A stretch of 64,000 bases of DNA, from positions 145,310,262-145,374,261 of the forward strand of contig NC_135718.1 of assembly GCF_964656455.1 (NCBI RefSeq), given 5' to 3'. This document shows, one piece after another, positions 46,143 to 57,022 of this stretch; positions within the stretch are counted from its first letter, which is position 1, and each line of letters begins with the position of its first letter. The stretch is from Halichoerus grypus. Its lineage: Eukaryota; Chordata; Mammalia; Carnivora; Phocidae. The notes beneath the pieces were generated by a model. The model was not told the DNA's origin and searched no databases. It saw nothing but the letters and a program-made list of their open reading frames with translations. The translations under genes were made by a program, and so were the position numbers.

Positions 46143-46423
46143 TTTTTTCTTTTTTTTTTTTTTAAAGATTTTATTTATTTATTTATTTATTTGAGAGAGA
46201 GAGAGAGAGAGAGAGAAACAGCATGAGAGGGGATAGGGTCAGAGGGAGAAGCAGGCTCAGAGAAGGTGCCAGGCCAGATAAATCTTACCATCACGTTATT
46301 TAGATTATTCCAAAATTAGGAACGCCTCTTCTCTCTGCACAGATGTGGGACTCGATCCCAGGACTCCTGGATCATGACCTGAGCCGAAGGCAGTCGCTTA
46401 ACCAACTGAGCCACCCAGGCGCC
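46143..46423 (-). mobile_element. Can-SINE with foreign filler
   Basis: This antisense copy has a T run and AAAGATTTTATTTATTTATT, a (GA)n box, GGGAGAAGCAGGCT, then 87 bp of non-SINE DNA (46258-46344). It then resumes GTGGGACTCGATCCC and ends GAGCCACCCAGGCGCCC. A 16-bp perfect target duplication CTGCTTTGGGTTTTCT is at 46127-46142 and 46424-46439. Compared with the copy at 53065-53316, about 20 SINE bases are missing where the filler sits. Confidence 0.95.
46258..46344 (+). other. Two-piece templated insertion from 44.2-44.5 kb
   Basis: Positions 46258-46294 equal 44230-44266 (37 of 37), and 46299-46344 equal 44485-44530 (46 of 46). They are in the same order and orientation, with 218 bp of the donor skipped. 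The four bases between (GTTA) nearly continue the first donor (ATTA). The right-hand junction shares GAT with the SINE. Transfer went from the 44-kb site to the SINE, since the SINE is the interrupted partner. Confidence 0.93.
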
Positions 46424-46545
46424 CTGCTTTGGGTTTTCTAACTTGTTCATTTCTCCACACAGCTTGATCGGTCTCTTCTTTTGGCCTTCCTTAGGTTTAA
46501 TTTCTTTCTACCTTTTTCAGATCTCTTAAGTGGATCACTTTGCTT

Positions 46546-46598
46546 TCTAGATGTATTCCATGTCTAGATGTATTCCATGTCTCTAGATGTATTCCATG
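46546..46598. repeat. 3 x 17-bp minisatellite
   Basis: TCTAGATGTATTCCATG occurs at 46546-46562, 46563-46579 and 46582-46598. The last is offset by an extra TC. Confidence 0.95.
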
Positions 46599-46599
46599 T

Positions 46600-48800
46600 C
46601 TCCGCCACACTTCATCAATTCTAACACACACACTCTTTTTTTTTTCACATTTTCACATCTATGAGATAGAAATTTGTCTCATATCAATGCCACATGACTA
46701 CCACAAGTGGCCTGGGAGCAGCTGTGGTATGGCTGTCACTGCCCCTCTCTACCATATGTGTTCATATTTTTACTATTTCCCTTAGCTATGAGCGTTATTG
46801 GTGATTGCCATGTGAAATGTCTCCAGAAAGTTTTCCCTATCATTTGGCAATGAAATAAAGTTATTGTGGATACAGAAATACATGGAAATATATCAACAGG
46901 GCACACATTTATATTAGTGACATACATGTTGATATTAGACAAAAAACTACAACTATCTATTTTCTTGCAGAGCAGCTGCTGAATACTTTACTGGATTTAA
47001 GAAATGAATACATTCCCAAGTAGATGAACCTGTTACATTCTGTTCCTGAGATGCATAAAAAAGGATTGCCCATCATGTTACACAAGCAGTTGAAGAAAGT
47101 AGAAACTGCCAAATCCCTTGGAACAGATAGAAAAAATTTCAAAGCAGTGAGAGCTGGTATGTCTCATACACGCATAATGCGGAACTACTGTCAAAGCATC
47201 AAATATCAATTTGACCAAGACTTCCTGTTGATTTTAAATAGAAGCTGCTTAAACTCTAGTTACATACGACTCAAGTGAGAAAAAAAATACAACTATGAGT
47301 TTGATTAAATAAGAAATACTCATGAAACACCAGGATCCTTTGCCATGCCTTTGAATTGTACTGCAAATGCTAAAGTGATAAAGAGATTAAGATGACGAAC
47401 ACAGGATATAAAAGCAGCAAACACCTCTGCAATGCTCTCCATAACTGTTATTTGCTGAAAGTTGTCTTAATATCTAGTCATAAACCACAGAATAACACCT
47501 GAGAATGAGATGTTCCTCAAAGATGTTATTAGGCACGCACAGAAAAATGGGTGAACAGTGGTTGAACTGATGGAGAATTAGTTAATGTCATTGGGAAAGA
47601 TGTACGGGTGAGTCTTAAAGGATAAGTAGAAGTTTTCCAGGAGAATGAAGAAGGAAAAGTCATTATACAAACACACAGAGCACAACAGAAGTACAGGAGA
47701 ATATAAACTCATTTGGAAAAAAAGAAGATTCTGTTTGGAAAGGGAGTTTCTACATGGCAAGGGACACGTGCCCTTTGTGGTACCCTTGAAATAGAACTGG
47801 CAGAGTCATTGCAGGTTGCACAGAGGTCCGGGTAGTGGAGCCCTTCAGGGATGGCCCAGGCCAAATCACACTGTTGATGGTGCTATCTACTTTCCATTTT
47901 ATTCCTCTTTCCTCCCCTCCATGCCCATCACAGAGCTTTCCCCTATGCCCAATGTCCATTATTGGACAGTGAAGAAATATTCTTCAGTTGAAAGTATGCA
48001 TGTAAGATTTCTGTTAGCGTCAACATTATCCTTAGAATGCTGAGAACACGGAAGGCCTCACTACATTTATTAAGTGGTTGCTTTATTTGCCAAAAATTTT
48101 CATGAGCTCAAGATTTGCCACCAAACATCATACTTGCTGTATTTCTTTCTTCTCCACATCACTTGCGTTTCCCACCGTGTAGCTGTACTCCTTCAGCTGC
48201 CCTCATGGTGCCATGCCTTCTCCGTATTCCATGCTGCTTTGCCTCTGCTTGTCCCTGTTCCTTGCCAATTCACCCAAATCTATGCAACAGTGAGTAGATA
48301 AAACGCTATTGCCAAAGGTAAAGAAGATCTGTGACCAGATCTGGGAGGGATGGTGTGGAGAGATAAAGACAGACAGCTGGACATACAGGCAGATATTGGC
48401 TGCTTCATAAAACCTATTCTCACTTTAGCTTCAAATAGAAATCTTGCTTATTTAACAACAAATGTAGGCAAAAAAAACCCCCCCAAAACAAAAAAAACCT
48501 TTTCCATCTTTTCTAGATTTGCATTATTATTGAGACTACTGGTAGAGTCTTTGTTTTAAAGAGAATGTTCTATTTCACAGAGCTAGAATTGATTACCAGC
48601 CTATGCCAGCCAAGGAGAGACACTGAATATTGTAACCCCAATTTACCATGTCACTAATTTGGCGACAGGGGGTTATTCTTAATGGAGTGAAAGAAAGATA
48701 CCATTTTTCTTCTGTGTCTTTAAAGCCAATTTTTTTTTTTTTTGCTTCTTCAAAAAGAAGCAATGTCACAAATTTCATTACTATAATATAGACTTTAAGA
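46600..48800. other. Unique sequence, no gene called
   Basis: All frames are below 85 codons and lack recognisable features. The stretch at about 48170-48290 has a faint L2-like wording. An A/C homopolymer patch lies at about 48467-48499. Confidence 0.45.
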
Positions 48801-48804
48801 CCTG

Positions 48805-48965
48805 CCAGAGACATTAAAACGTACCTAGTCCAATCCTCTCATTTTACAGATGGAAAATAAATAAATAAATTGACTTGTTCCAGACTTTACAACAAGCTGG
48901 TGACAAAGCCAGGATTGAACCCAAGTTCTGACTTTATGCAACCAATCTGCCCAAGACATTTTATG
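48805..48965 (-). repeat. MIR-type SINE, antisense
   Basis: CCTAGTCCAATCCTCTCATTTTACAGATGG, GACTTGTTCCAGACTTTAC, and AAAGCCAGGATTGAACCCAAG are the typical reverse-complement MIR family order. Confidence 0.7.
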
Positions 48966-49048
48966 GAGCAAATGATATCTATCAGAGACATGTGAGTTAG
49001 CCATGGGGCCACAGACTGGGGTGCAGGAAAGTTCAGGAATGCTTAGGG

Positions 49049-49067
49049 TCTCTCTCTCTCTCTCTCT
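49049..49067. repeat. (TC)n microsatellite
   Basis: Pure TC run, followed by TGCAGG. Confidence 0.95.
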
Positions 49068-49189
49068 GCAGGTTTATCGAATTATGAACTATAAGTAAAA
49101 AGTCTCGAGGTAAGTGTTGTTTGGAAGAATTCATCGTTAAATCTGAGAGATGAAAAGGCTCATCACTACCCAACGGCTGCCTAGTCAAG

Positions 49190-49320
49190 GAGTTCTGAGA
49201 AGGACTTAACAAATGCCTGTGTCTATCTCCCCATTTCCCAGATGAGGAAATGAAGGCATGAGAAACAACACAACCACACAGCTGAAGAAGAAATCGCTCC
49301 AGAGCCAAGGTTTCTCTTTC
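49190..49320 (-). repeat. MIR fragment, antisense
   Basis: CTCCCCATTTCCCAGATGAGGAAATGAAGGC and ACACAACCACACAGCTGAAG match the MIR core in reverse complement. Confidence 0.65.
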
Positions 49321-51015
49321 CTGGGCTGCATTCTGCAACCCAAAGGTTGTGTAATTCTATAAAGCACTCATGAATCAGCGAGGATGGCAGCCCAATCAAT
49401 AAATAATATGGAGAGCTGAGAGATTGAGGTCTCTCGGCAGCTTTACCAAGATCTATTAAAAGTAATTTCAGTTCCCTTTTGAATTGCAGTCTTTTCTCTC
49501 TTAGCTCTGCCAGAGGTTTTTATTTTATTTGTTCTTGCATTTTGGATAGCCTCCTTTGTTGGCTTTGCAATGGATTTGATGATCTCATTTCATTTGGTCT
49601 TTTCCAGCCTGTTTCTATGATTGGAGTGGGATGGAAATGGATTCTGGACTTGCTGCCTGTATGGGAGGGAGGGGGACTGTGTCAACAACCTGGGTCCCTG
49701 TCCTCCTCAGTGGACCGGAAGCCTGCATCTCCTTCTGGGACAATCCCCCACAAAACCAGGTCCCCCAAATTCTGTTCTCACTCCAGCCATGCTCACTCCA
49801 TTATCTCGGGCAAGCCGTGGGATACTCCCAAACTCATCAGGTATTTTCCAGACTTATTTTTGAGGAGAGGAGTGCCCGCTGTTTATAGGATTCCAGTCAG
49901 TTCTAAAGCCACAGAATTAATCAGGAAATCAAACAATTCTTTGTTGAGTAGCTACTGTGCATCCAGCACATTGAGAAGCCAAATAATGAGCCCAGTAGAA
50001 ACCGTAATTGAGAGGGTCTAATAATTTTCCTCACTGACTTCTAAGTCCCTGTTCATGCAGGGATGGGCAGGATTCCTTCTCAAACGAGGCAGGGAAATTG
50101 ACCGAGGTCATGCAATCATTTTGTTACAACGGTTGAAATCAAAGCACAGTATGCTTGCTACACAATAGCCTTTTTTTTTTTTTACTCATAATCTTCTAAG
50201 ACATTGCAGTGCTAATCCCCAAAATGATATGCTAGAATTCACACAGCCCCCTATGAAATAACACCGATTTATAACCATCCCCTGTGAGCTGCTCCCCAGA
50301 ATTCAGGATGGCCTGCCCTCTGCAGAAGTTTGCCGTGATGCCAGTGATAAGAAGGGTGGAGAACAGGATGCTTCAGAAGGCCTGCGGGATGACAGCCCCC
50401 TGCTAAGCATGCATTAGGCACACTGTATCCCCCAGAGGGAAAGATGGGTAACATACCTGCTCCTGGCAGTGATCCAACGGTGCTTTCATTTCTTCTCTCC
50501 CCACAGCATGATGAAAATTGTGCTATATCATATCATTTTACAACAAGAGCCCTGGAAATATTCCGGACACTACCAGGGGAAGCGTATAAACTGAGAGGCT
50601 GCTGGATATTTGAACTGTGCTTCTGATGGAGGTAGAAGTATCTGCACTTGAGCCAGATCCTCAGCAAAAGCTGAGGCCAGAGGACATGTTTGGTCTGGCT
50701 TGAAACCCAGTGTCAACTTGAGATGTCGATGAGATTCCAGGAAAAACTAGAAGAGTACCCTGGGTGCTTTGGCTGTAAACCTCCACCATATTTTAGCTAA
50801 TAAAGGAGGCATAGGGTTCCTCAGACTCCAAGTCCCTCTCAGATCAGGTCCTGATTTATTTCTGAATAGGCAGGAATTCAAGTCAAGTCAACCTGTGTTA
50901 TTGGACTAGTGTTTATTAACACCTTCCTTCAAGCTCAATGTGGTTCTGAAGCCTGCTCACCCTCAGGACCTAGTCTTTCTGTAGAGTCAAAATTTACGAC
51001 ACAGAGGACAGTAAT
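49321..51015. other. Unique sequence; possible terminal exon at 50507-50626
   Basis: A 180-codon plus frame at 49479-50021 opens with TTG, and its first ATG is near codon 47. No domain is recognised. A degenerate MIR-like piece lies at about 50075-50170. A strong-looking 3' splice site, pyrimidine tract then CCACAG ending at 50506, precedes an open stretch to a TGA at 50624. The part at 49380-49640 is repeat-free and AT-rich. None of this amounts to a supported gene. Confidence 0.3.
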
Positions 51016-51031
51016 AGAAAGTAGCATACGA

Positions 51032-51225
51032 TAGGGGCGCCTGGGTGGCTCAGTTGGTTAAGCGACTGCCTTCGGCTCAGGTCATGATCCTGGAGTCCCA
51101 GGATCGAGTCCCACATCGGGCTCCCTGCTCGGCGGGGAGTCTGCTTCTCCCTCTGACCCTCTCATGCTCTCTCTGTCTCATTCTCTCTCTCAAATAAATA
51201 AATAAAATCTTTAAAAAAAAAAAAA
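51032..51225 (+). mobile_element. Can-SINE
   Basis: A sense full-length copy with a perfect 16-bp target duplication AGAAAGTAGCATACGA at 51016-51031 and 51226-51241. It is one of the least diverged copies here. Confidence 0.98.
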
Positions 51226-51241
51226 AGAAAGTAGCATACGA

Positions 51242-51925
51242 CTAAATGCTAAGCCGAATGATTCCTGCAGTACACACTTGAATAGTTTGGAAAAGGGAAA
51301 CGCAATGTGGATTATTTGGGGTGGATTATTTTTGAGCAAGGCTTTCTTGAGAAAAAGAAACCTGAACCCAGTGTAAGCTGAGTACACAGAGAAGAGGGGG
51401 AGGGTGGAGATGTCAGGCCTCCAGAATGAGCATGTCTAGAGGGCACGGGCTGGACTGGGGCAGAGGCTGTGCAGGACCCCTTCCCTGGCTCTAGAATTCT
51501 CTCCCAAAGCCCAGCACCAAAAGGGACGCCAGACCTACCTGGAGAACAGCTAGCACTTTCTGGAGTAAACTTCCTGCAACAGAGACGGCAATTGGATTTT
51601 CATTCTGTCAATAATAAGAGCTTCTTGGAGAAGCTAAAAAGCCAATTTAGATCAACTGAAAGAATTTCATTACATGACAAATGATAGGGAGCACCATTTT
51701 CATATAAAGATGTATGGTATCCACTGTCTCCCTTGTGCATTAATCTTGTAAATTCTATCAAAAACAACAATAATTAACTTTGCTCGGCATTATTCTTGAA
51801 TAAAACAGTATTTTTTATAGCTCGTGAGTTGGTTATTTTCTAGTTATTTATGGATTTTTTTCATCTTTAAAGCTGAATTGTTGTATCACAAAGGAGAGAT
51901 TAGCCTAGGAAATTCAAAGGGAGAC
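51242..51925. promoter_or_regulatory. Repeat-free AT-rich block, possible conserved non-coding element
   Basis: No repeat is recognised. At about 51580-51910 there are sites such as GTGCATTAATCTTG, AATAATTAAC, TTGTATCACAAAGG and GAGATTAGC. A 71-codon frame at 51469-51684 has no recognised domain. The regulatory reading is a guess that needs conservation data. Confidence 0.25.
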
Positions 51926-51929
51926 AAAG

Positions 51930-52140
51930 GCAGATACGAGCCCAACTCTGCTAATTAGCAGTTATGAGAACTTGAGCAAGAAACTGACATTCTCTGAGGC
52001 TTGATTTCTTGGACAATTACAAGGAATCCAATTCTTGCTTCCTAGAGGTGATGGACACAATGTAAGATGACATAAAAAACACACTTGACACATGGTAGTT
52101 ACTCAATAAATGAAAACTATTGTTATTCTTATCTTATTCT
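51930..52140 (+). repeat. MIR
   Basis: AGCCCAACTCTGCTAATTAGCAG, GAACTTGAGCAAGAAACTGAC, TCTCTGAGGCTTGATTTC and CATGGTAGTTACTCAATAAATG, then a TTATT-rich tail, give full MIR order. Confidence 0.72.
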
Positions 52141-52160
52141 GTAAGAGTTTCCTCTCTTTG

Positions 52161-52362
52161 GGGCACCTGGGTAGCTCAGTCCGTTAAGCGTCGATCTTCA
52201 GCTCAGGTCATGATCTCAGGGTCCTGGGATCGAGTCCTACATCAGGCTCCTTGCTCAGCGGGGGAGCCTGCTTCTCCCTCTCCCTCTGCCTGCCGCTCCC
52301 CCTGCTTGTGCTCTCTCTCTCTTTCTGACAAATAAATAAATAAAATCTTAAAAAAAAAAAAA
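52161..52362 (+). mobile_element. Can-SINE
   Basis: A sense copy with perfect 18-bp target duplication AAGAGTTTCCTCTCTTTG at 52143-52160 and 52363-52380. Confidence 0.98.
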
Positions 52363-52380
52363 AAGAGTTTCCTCTCTTTG

Positions 52381-53040
52381 TGGGAGACAGGGGCAGGACA
52401 TTATATCACAATTCTTAATTATTTTTTGTCTCTTTACTTTCTTTTGCATTCCGATTTTTTATGCTGCTGAGTCCAAACAACTCCTGAAATTAACTCTACG
52501 TCACCACAGCCTAAATGTTGTCCAATAGTCCCAGCAGGCTGTGAAGAGACCAAACCTAGATCAAATAAACATAGGATAAGCAGGGTACATATATCCAAGG
52601 CCTACGAACTTCATTTACTTTAATATGGGTGGAAATTTTATACCACTGGTTGTCCCAGAGGAATAACTGGCTGGATTGACTGAATTTTTAACTTACCAAT
52701 AAATTGCATCAGAATCATATCATTACCATCTCACATAGGTTGACTAGAAATCTGTATGTGCTCAAATTAGGAAAGTCAAGGATAGGTTTCTACTTTTTTT
52801 TTTTTTTTAATCTCTCTGAATAACATGATAGCTAGCTAGTGGTAGGACATATGGGGGAAAAAAACAAACACAAGAATGGTTTGAGGTACAACTAGAGAAA
52901 GAAGACTGGAAAAAGCTCCTGCCTGTGGGTGTGGTTGGAGAGTCAGAATGTCACTGCCAGTAAGAACACAACAAGTTTTCAATACCATGAAATCTAAAAA
53001 TCTAAAAATAAAAAATATATTTTGGTAGAAAAATCAGACC
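52381..53040. other. No gene or clear repeat
   Basis: AT-rich. A T run lies at about 52794-52808. Confidence 0.45.
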
Positions 53041-53064
53041 CATTGATTCTGAAAAGGCATTTTA

Positions 53065-53316
53065 TTTATTTATTTTTTCTTAAAGATTTTATTTATTTAT
53101 TTGACAGAGAGAGACACAGCAAGAGAGGGAACACAGCAGGGGGAGTGGGAGAGGGAGAAGCAGGGGGAGTGGGAGAGGGAGAAGCAGGGGGAGTGGGAGA
53201 GGGAGAAGCAGGCTTCCCGCCGAGCAGGGAGCCCAATGCGGGGCTCGATCCCAGGACCCTGGGATCATGACCTGAGCCGAAGGCAAACACTTAACGACTG
53301 AGCCACCCAGGCGCCC
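53065..53316 (-). mobile_element. Can-SINE with internal tandem repeat
   Basis: This antisense copy has perfect 16-bp target duplication CTGAAAAGGCATTTTA at 53049-53064 and 53317-53332. It is longer than usual because its purine-rich middle holds three exact 24-bp units. The 65-85-codon frames across it only translate the repeat. Confidence 0.97.
53136..53207. repeat. 3 x 24-bp tandem repeat inside the SINE
   Basis: Units at 53136-53159, 53160-53183 and 53184-53207 are identical, each starting GCAGGGGGAGTGGGAG. Because 24 is a multiple of 3, both strands stay open through it. Confidence 0.97.
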
Positions 53317-53499
53317 CTGAAAAGGCATTTTAAATGCACAAGCCATTATTATTATAACATTTTATAAGATAGGAACAAAAACATATTATATATTAATATA
53401 TTATATTTATATATTGTATTATATACATAAAAATACAATATATTATCCCAAATGCAAAATTACAAGATGGTTCCAATTAAAAAAAGGAGAAGGACATGA

Positions 53500-54940
53500 T
53501 GGGTTGCTATCATCATTAATTTTTACATTTCTTAGGTTTTAACAGATACAATAAGGGACCAATAACTGGTATAAAACCAAAGGAAGAAGAAAGTTTTATC
53601 TCTTTTTATAATCAAAACCCAGTTACTCTGATAAAAGATACTGGAATAGTTTTGGAAAATGAGTGGATGCAAGAGGAAATAAAAACATCAAGCAATTTCC
53701 TGTCTTCTAACAGTAGCACTATCATATGGAAATAGGACATTTAGTTCACTTGAAATGGCAGCAAAATCTATAAAATGCCTAGGAATAAATTTAACAAGAA
53801 AGGCACAAGACCCATTTGGAAAGAGCTATACAACGTTATTAAAATGTAAAAATAAGATCTGAATTAAAAGGAAAGGCATACCATGTTCTTGGAGCAAAAG
53901 ACAATAACAATTCTCCTAAAATGAACATATCAACTTAATTTAATTCTGATTAGAATTCCTGCTTTTTAAAATTAGACAAAATCATCCTAATGTCAATATA
54001 GGTGAATAAATGACCAAGAGCCAATACAGCTGAAAAGAAGAGTGAGGGAAGGTTTGCTCACTAGATATCAACACACCCCAAAAAGTAAGTGTGAGCAGAT
54101 CAATATGGCATTGGTAGAAACAGATTTGTAAATAGAATAAATAATTCAGAAGCAGAACATACAGTATATATGATGTTAAAATTTCATTTCAATTTGGTAG
54201 AAAAAGATGCTATGTTTAAGAATCTGTCAGCATATTTGGCTCTTCATCTAGAAGAAAACATGAAGACTGTATATAAAGAATCAATTACAGATAAAGAATT
54301 AAATGTGAAAAATCAAACAAAATTTTTGTTGGGAATATTTTATAAACTACAGGTACAGTGGAACTTAACCAAGTCTTTTCATCTAAAAGCTCTAAGATGA
54401 TGATGGAAATAGTTAGCTATATAAAAATTAAAAACAATCATACAGCAAGAGATGCTGTATGCGGAGTCAAGAGACACACCGCAGATTTGGGTAAAAAGAA
54501 TTTGCAATACAGAGAAGTGTGAATATGCCTACTAAAGAAAAAATGATTAAAAATGTAAAAGAGTAGAGGTACGTGGGTGGCTCAGTCGGTTAAGCGTCTG
54601 CCTCCAGCTCAGGTCATGATCGCAGGGTCCTGGGATTGAGTCCCACATCAGGCTCCCCGCTCAGTGGGGCGTCTGCTCCTCCCTCTCCCCACTTCTTCTG
54701 CTCTCCCTCTCACTATCTCTCTCTCTCAAATAAATAAATAAAATCTTTTTTTAAAAATGTAAAAAGTAGACAAAAAATATATAAAGATATATAAAAAGAC
54801 AGTTCATAGAAATGCAAGCAGAAGTGTCAAATTTAAAAATGAAAAGGTCAAATGCCCTACAGGTCAGGAACATGCAAATCGAAAGGAGTGATGAGTACTT
54901 TCTATCAGAACAAAAATATTTTAAAACTGTGAACGCTGTA
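53500..54940 (+). mobile_element. Old L1 ORF2 piece
   Basis: TGAAATGGCAGCAAAATC, CTATAAAATGCCTAGGAATAAATTTAAC, CCATGTTCTTGGAGC, AATCCTAATGTC-like wording and AAATGACCAAGAGCC follow ORF2 beyond the reverse transcriptase. All frames are broken. An AT-only patch lies at about 53388-53445 just upstream. Confidence 0.75.
54568..54750 (+). mobile_element. Can-SINE
   Basis: A sense copy whose head is GGTACGTGGGTGGCTCAG. The flanks TTAAAAATGTAAAAGAGTAG and TTAAAAATGTAAAAAGTAG differ by about one indel. Confidence 0.95.
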
Positions 54941-54944
54941 GCAG

Positions 54945-55045
54945 ATTTTCCCACTAGAATGGAAGCTCCGTTGGGAACGTGATATTTTTGTCAGTTTTCT
55001 TCACTGCCATATCCTTGGAGTCTAAAATAGATTCTGAAAAAATGC
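54945..55045 (+). repeat. L2 3' end
   Basis: CCACTAGAATGGAAGCTCCG, GTCAGTTTTCTTCACTGCC and ATATCCTTGGAGTC follow the L2 terminus. Confidence 0.62.
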
Positions 55046-55059
55046 TGGGTGCTTCTTCA

Positions 55060-55270
55060 ACATTTGTGAAAGCTAACTACCATGTGCCAGATGCTCACTG
55101 CTCTGCAGGTAGGAATTCCTCCAATCTTCACAACACCCCTAGTGGGGTAAGTGCGCTTATTCTCATTTCACAAATGTGGAATCTGAGGTACAGGGTGGCA
55201 CAGCAAACAAGTAGAAGAGCTAGGAATGGAACCCTGGCAGTCCAACACCAGATTTTCTAGCTCTATTACC
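55060..55270 (-). repeat. MIR, antisense
   Basis: TACCATGTGCCAGATGCTCAC, CCAATCTTCACAACACCCC, TCTCATTTCACAAATGTGG and GAATGGAACCCTGGC correspond to reverse-complement MIR. Confidence 0.75.
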
Positions 55271-55274
55271 TCTC

Positions 55275-55870
55275 CCCACATCCACATTGCTGGTTGGGGT
55301 GTGGGGAAAGAACACAGCCTTTTTATAGAAAGCAATCTGGCCGGAATCCCACTCCTAAAGGTAAAAATCCCCAAAAGTAAGGATATGTGCAAGGACATCA
55401 ATCACTGCACTGTTCAGAGTGGGGAGAAGGGAAACAAAGGGAATGGCTGAATCATTTATGGTAAATGCACACCACGGAATAGTAAGGAGTGGAAATAGAA
55501 AAATGAGACTTATGACAGTTGAGTTGGATCAGTGTCAATAATGAGGACTTGTGAAAAACAAGATGCAGAAATATAAGGATAATACGACCCCATTTTGGTA
55601 AAAAAAAAAAAAAAAGACAAAAATATCTGTGCCTGTGTGTGTGCATGAAGGTGTGTGCATGTGGCTGTGGGCATACATCTTTATGTGATGACATTAGCAG
55701 AGAAAACACTTCGGGGTTGCTACCATGGGTGCCCAGGGGATCACTGATATGAGTGAAATAAGGAGAAGGAAATAGAAACCAAGCAAAAATGAAAAAAATA
55801 AAGACTGCGCTTTAAAAAAAAAATGTATACGATCACATTTAGGCACTTGCATAAAATTATGTATAACGAC
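55275..55870 (+). mobile_element. Old L1 3' end
   Basis: AAAGCAATCTGGCCGGAATC, AAGGACATCAATCACTGCAC, AATGCACACCACGGAATAG, CGACCCCATTTTGGTAAAAAA and a CA/TG patch follow an L1 3' end. Confidence 0.72.
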
Positions 55871-55879
55871 AATAAGTTT

Positions 55880-56262
55880 AAAGTGTCTATTCATATTTGT
55901 TGTTCCTTTCTTTTAAAGTGGATTGATTTTCTCATCTGTGATTGTAAGAGCTGTTTATATATTCTGCATGTTTATTAAAAATCTTGTCTCCCAGTCTGTG
56001 GCTTGCCTTTTAATTTTATTAATGCTGTGATTTGAAGAACAGAAGATTCAAATTTTGATAAAACTCAAATGATCAATTTTTCTCTTTCATGTTCAAGTGC
56101 TTTCTAAGAGTTGTCTAAGAAATATTTACCTACCTTCACAGTCACAAAGATTTTCTCCTATGCTTCTTGTAAACCATCTCATAGCTTTCCCTTTTATGTT
56201 TACAGCTATAATTCATTTCTAGTTAATTTTCATGTGTGGTTTGAGGTAGGGGCTAACATCAT
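55880..56262 (-). mobile_element. Inverted 5' part of an old L1
   Basis: On the plus strand it is antisense L1 ORF2 C-terminal sequence: GTCTATTCATATTTGTTG, GTTTATATATTCTGCATG, CCCAGTCTGTGGCTTGCC, and CATGTGTGGTTTGAGG. It abuts a sense L1 segment that continues in L1 coordinates a few tens of bases further on. Confidence 0.72.
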
Positions 56263-56697
56263 AAGATGTTTAATGTGTTTAATCATCAGGGAAATGGAAG
56301 TTTCACACACAGTTCGCACCACAATGAGATACCACCGCAAACCAACAGAATGTCTCAAATTAAAGAGACTGACAATCCAAGTGTCGGCCCAGATGCTTAG
56401 CAACTGGAACCCTCATACATTATTGGTGGGAAGGTAAAATGTTGCAACCACTTTGGAAAGCAATTTGACGGTTTGGTATAAATTTACCATGCGACCCACT
56501 TACCTTGTGTCATAGCAATCCTACTTCTAATTATTTACATGGAAGAAATGACACGATAGATTCACACAAAAGGCTTGTGCATAAATCTTTATACAGCTTT
56601 ATTCATAATAGCTCCTAACTGGAATTAAGACAAATGGGGATCACCAAGTGAATGGATTAAAAAAAACAAACTGGTATATCCATAATACTACCCAATA

Positions 56698-56730
<33 letters not shown>

Positions 56731-56746
<16 letters not shown>

Positions 56747-56918
56747 AAGATTTATTTATTTGCGAGAGAGAGAGAGTGCAGGGGAGGAGGAGGAGGAGTA
56801 GAGAGAGAGAGAGTCTTAAGCAGACTCCACACTGAGCACGGAGAGAGGACCCTGAGATCACCATCTGAGCCGAAGCCAAGAGTCAGCCGCTTAACCGACT
56901 GAGCCACCCAGGTGCCTC
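56731..56918 (-). mobile_element. Can-SINE, shortened middle
   Basis: A T run leads into AAGATTTATTTATTTGCGAG. The copy then runs through a purine box and GATCACCATCTGAGCC to the head GAGCCACCCAGGTGCC. The segment between the tail box and the GATC region is shortened. An (AT)n run at about 56701-56730 abuts it. Confidence 0.92.
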
Positions 56919-56949
56919 TATGTATATATATTTTAAATGAGCTACTGAT

Positions 56950-57022
56950 TCATACAATAACACGGATGAGTTATTGAGTCTCATCCGTGTTATTGAGTCA
57001 TACAATAACATGGATGAGTTAT
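56950..57022. repeat. Quasi-palindromic tandem duplication
   Basis: A 25-bp unit at 56950-56974 recurs at 56998-57022 with one change. Between them, 56980-56995 is the perfect 16-bp reverse complement of 56955-56970 (CAATAACACGGATGAG), with a 9-base loop. Confidence 0.93.

Noticed and set aside
49049..49075. (TC)n followed by TGCAGG, resembling a 3' splice site
   Set aside because: The tract is a simple microsatellite and no open exon of note follows.
49479..50021. 180-codon plus-strand open frame
   Set aside because: It starts with TTG, its first ATG is about 46 codons in, two other frames overlap it, and I see no domain or splice context that supports a gene.
53022..53346. Repetitive Gly/Glu and Leu/Pro frames
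   Set aside because: They only translate the tandem repeat inside a Can-SINE.
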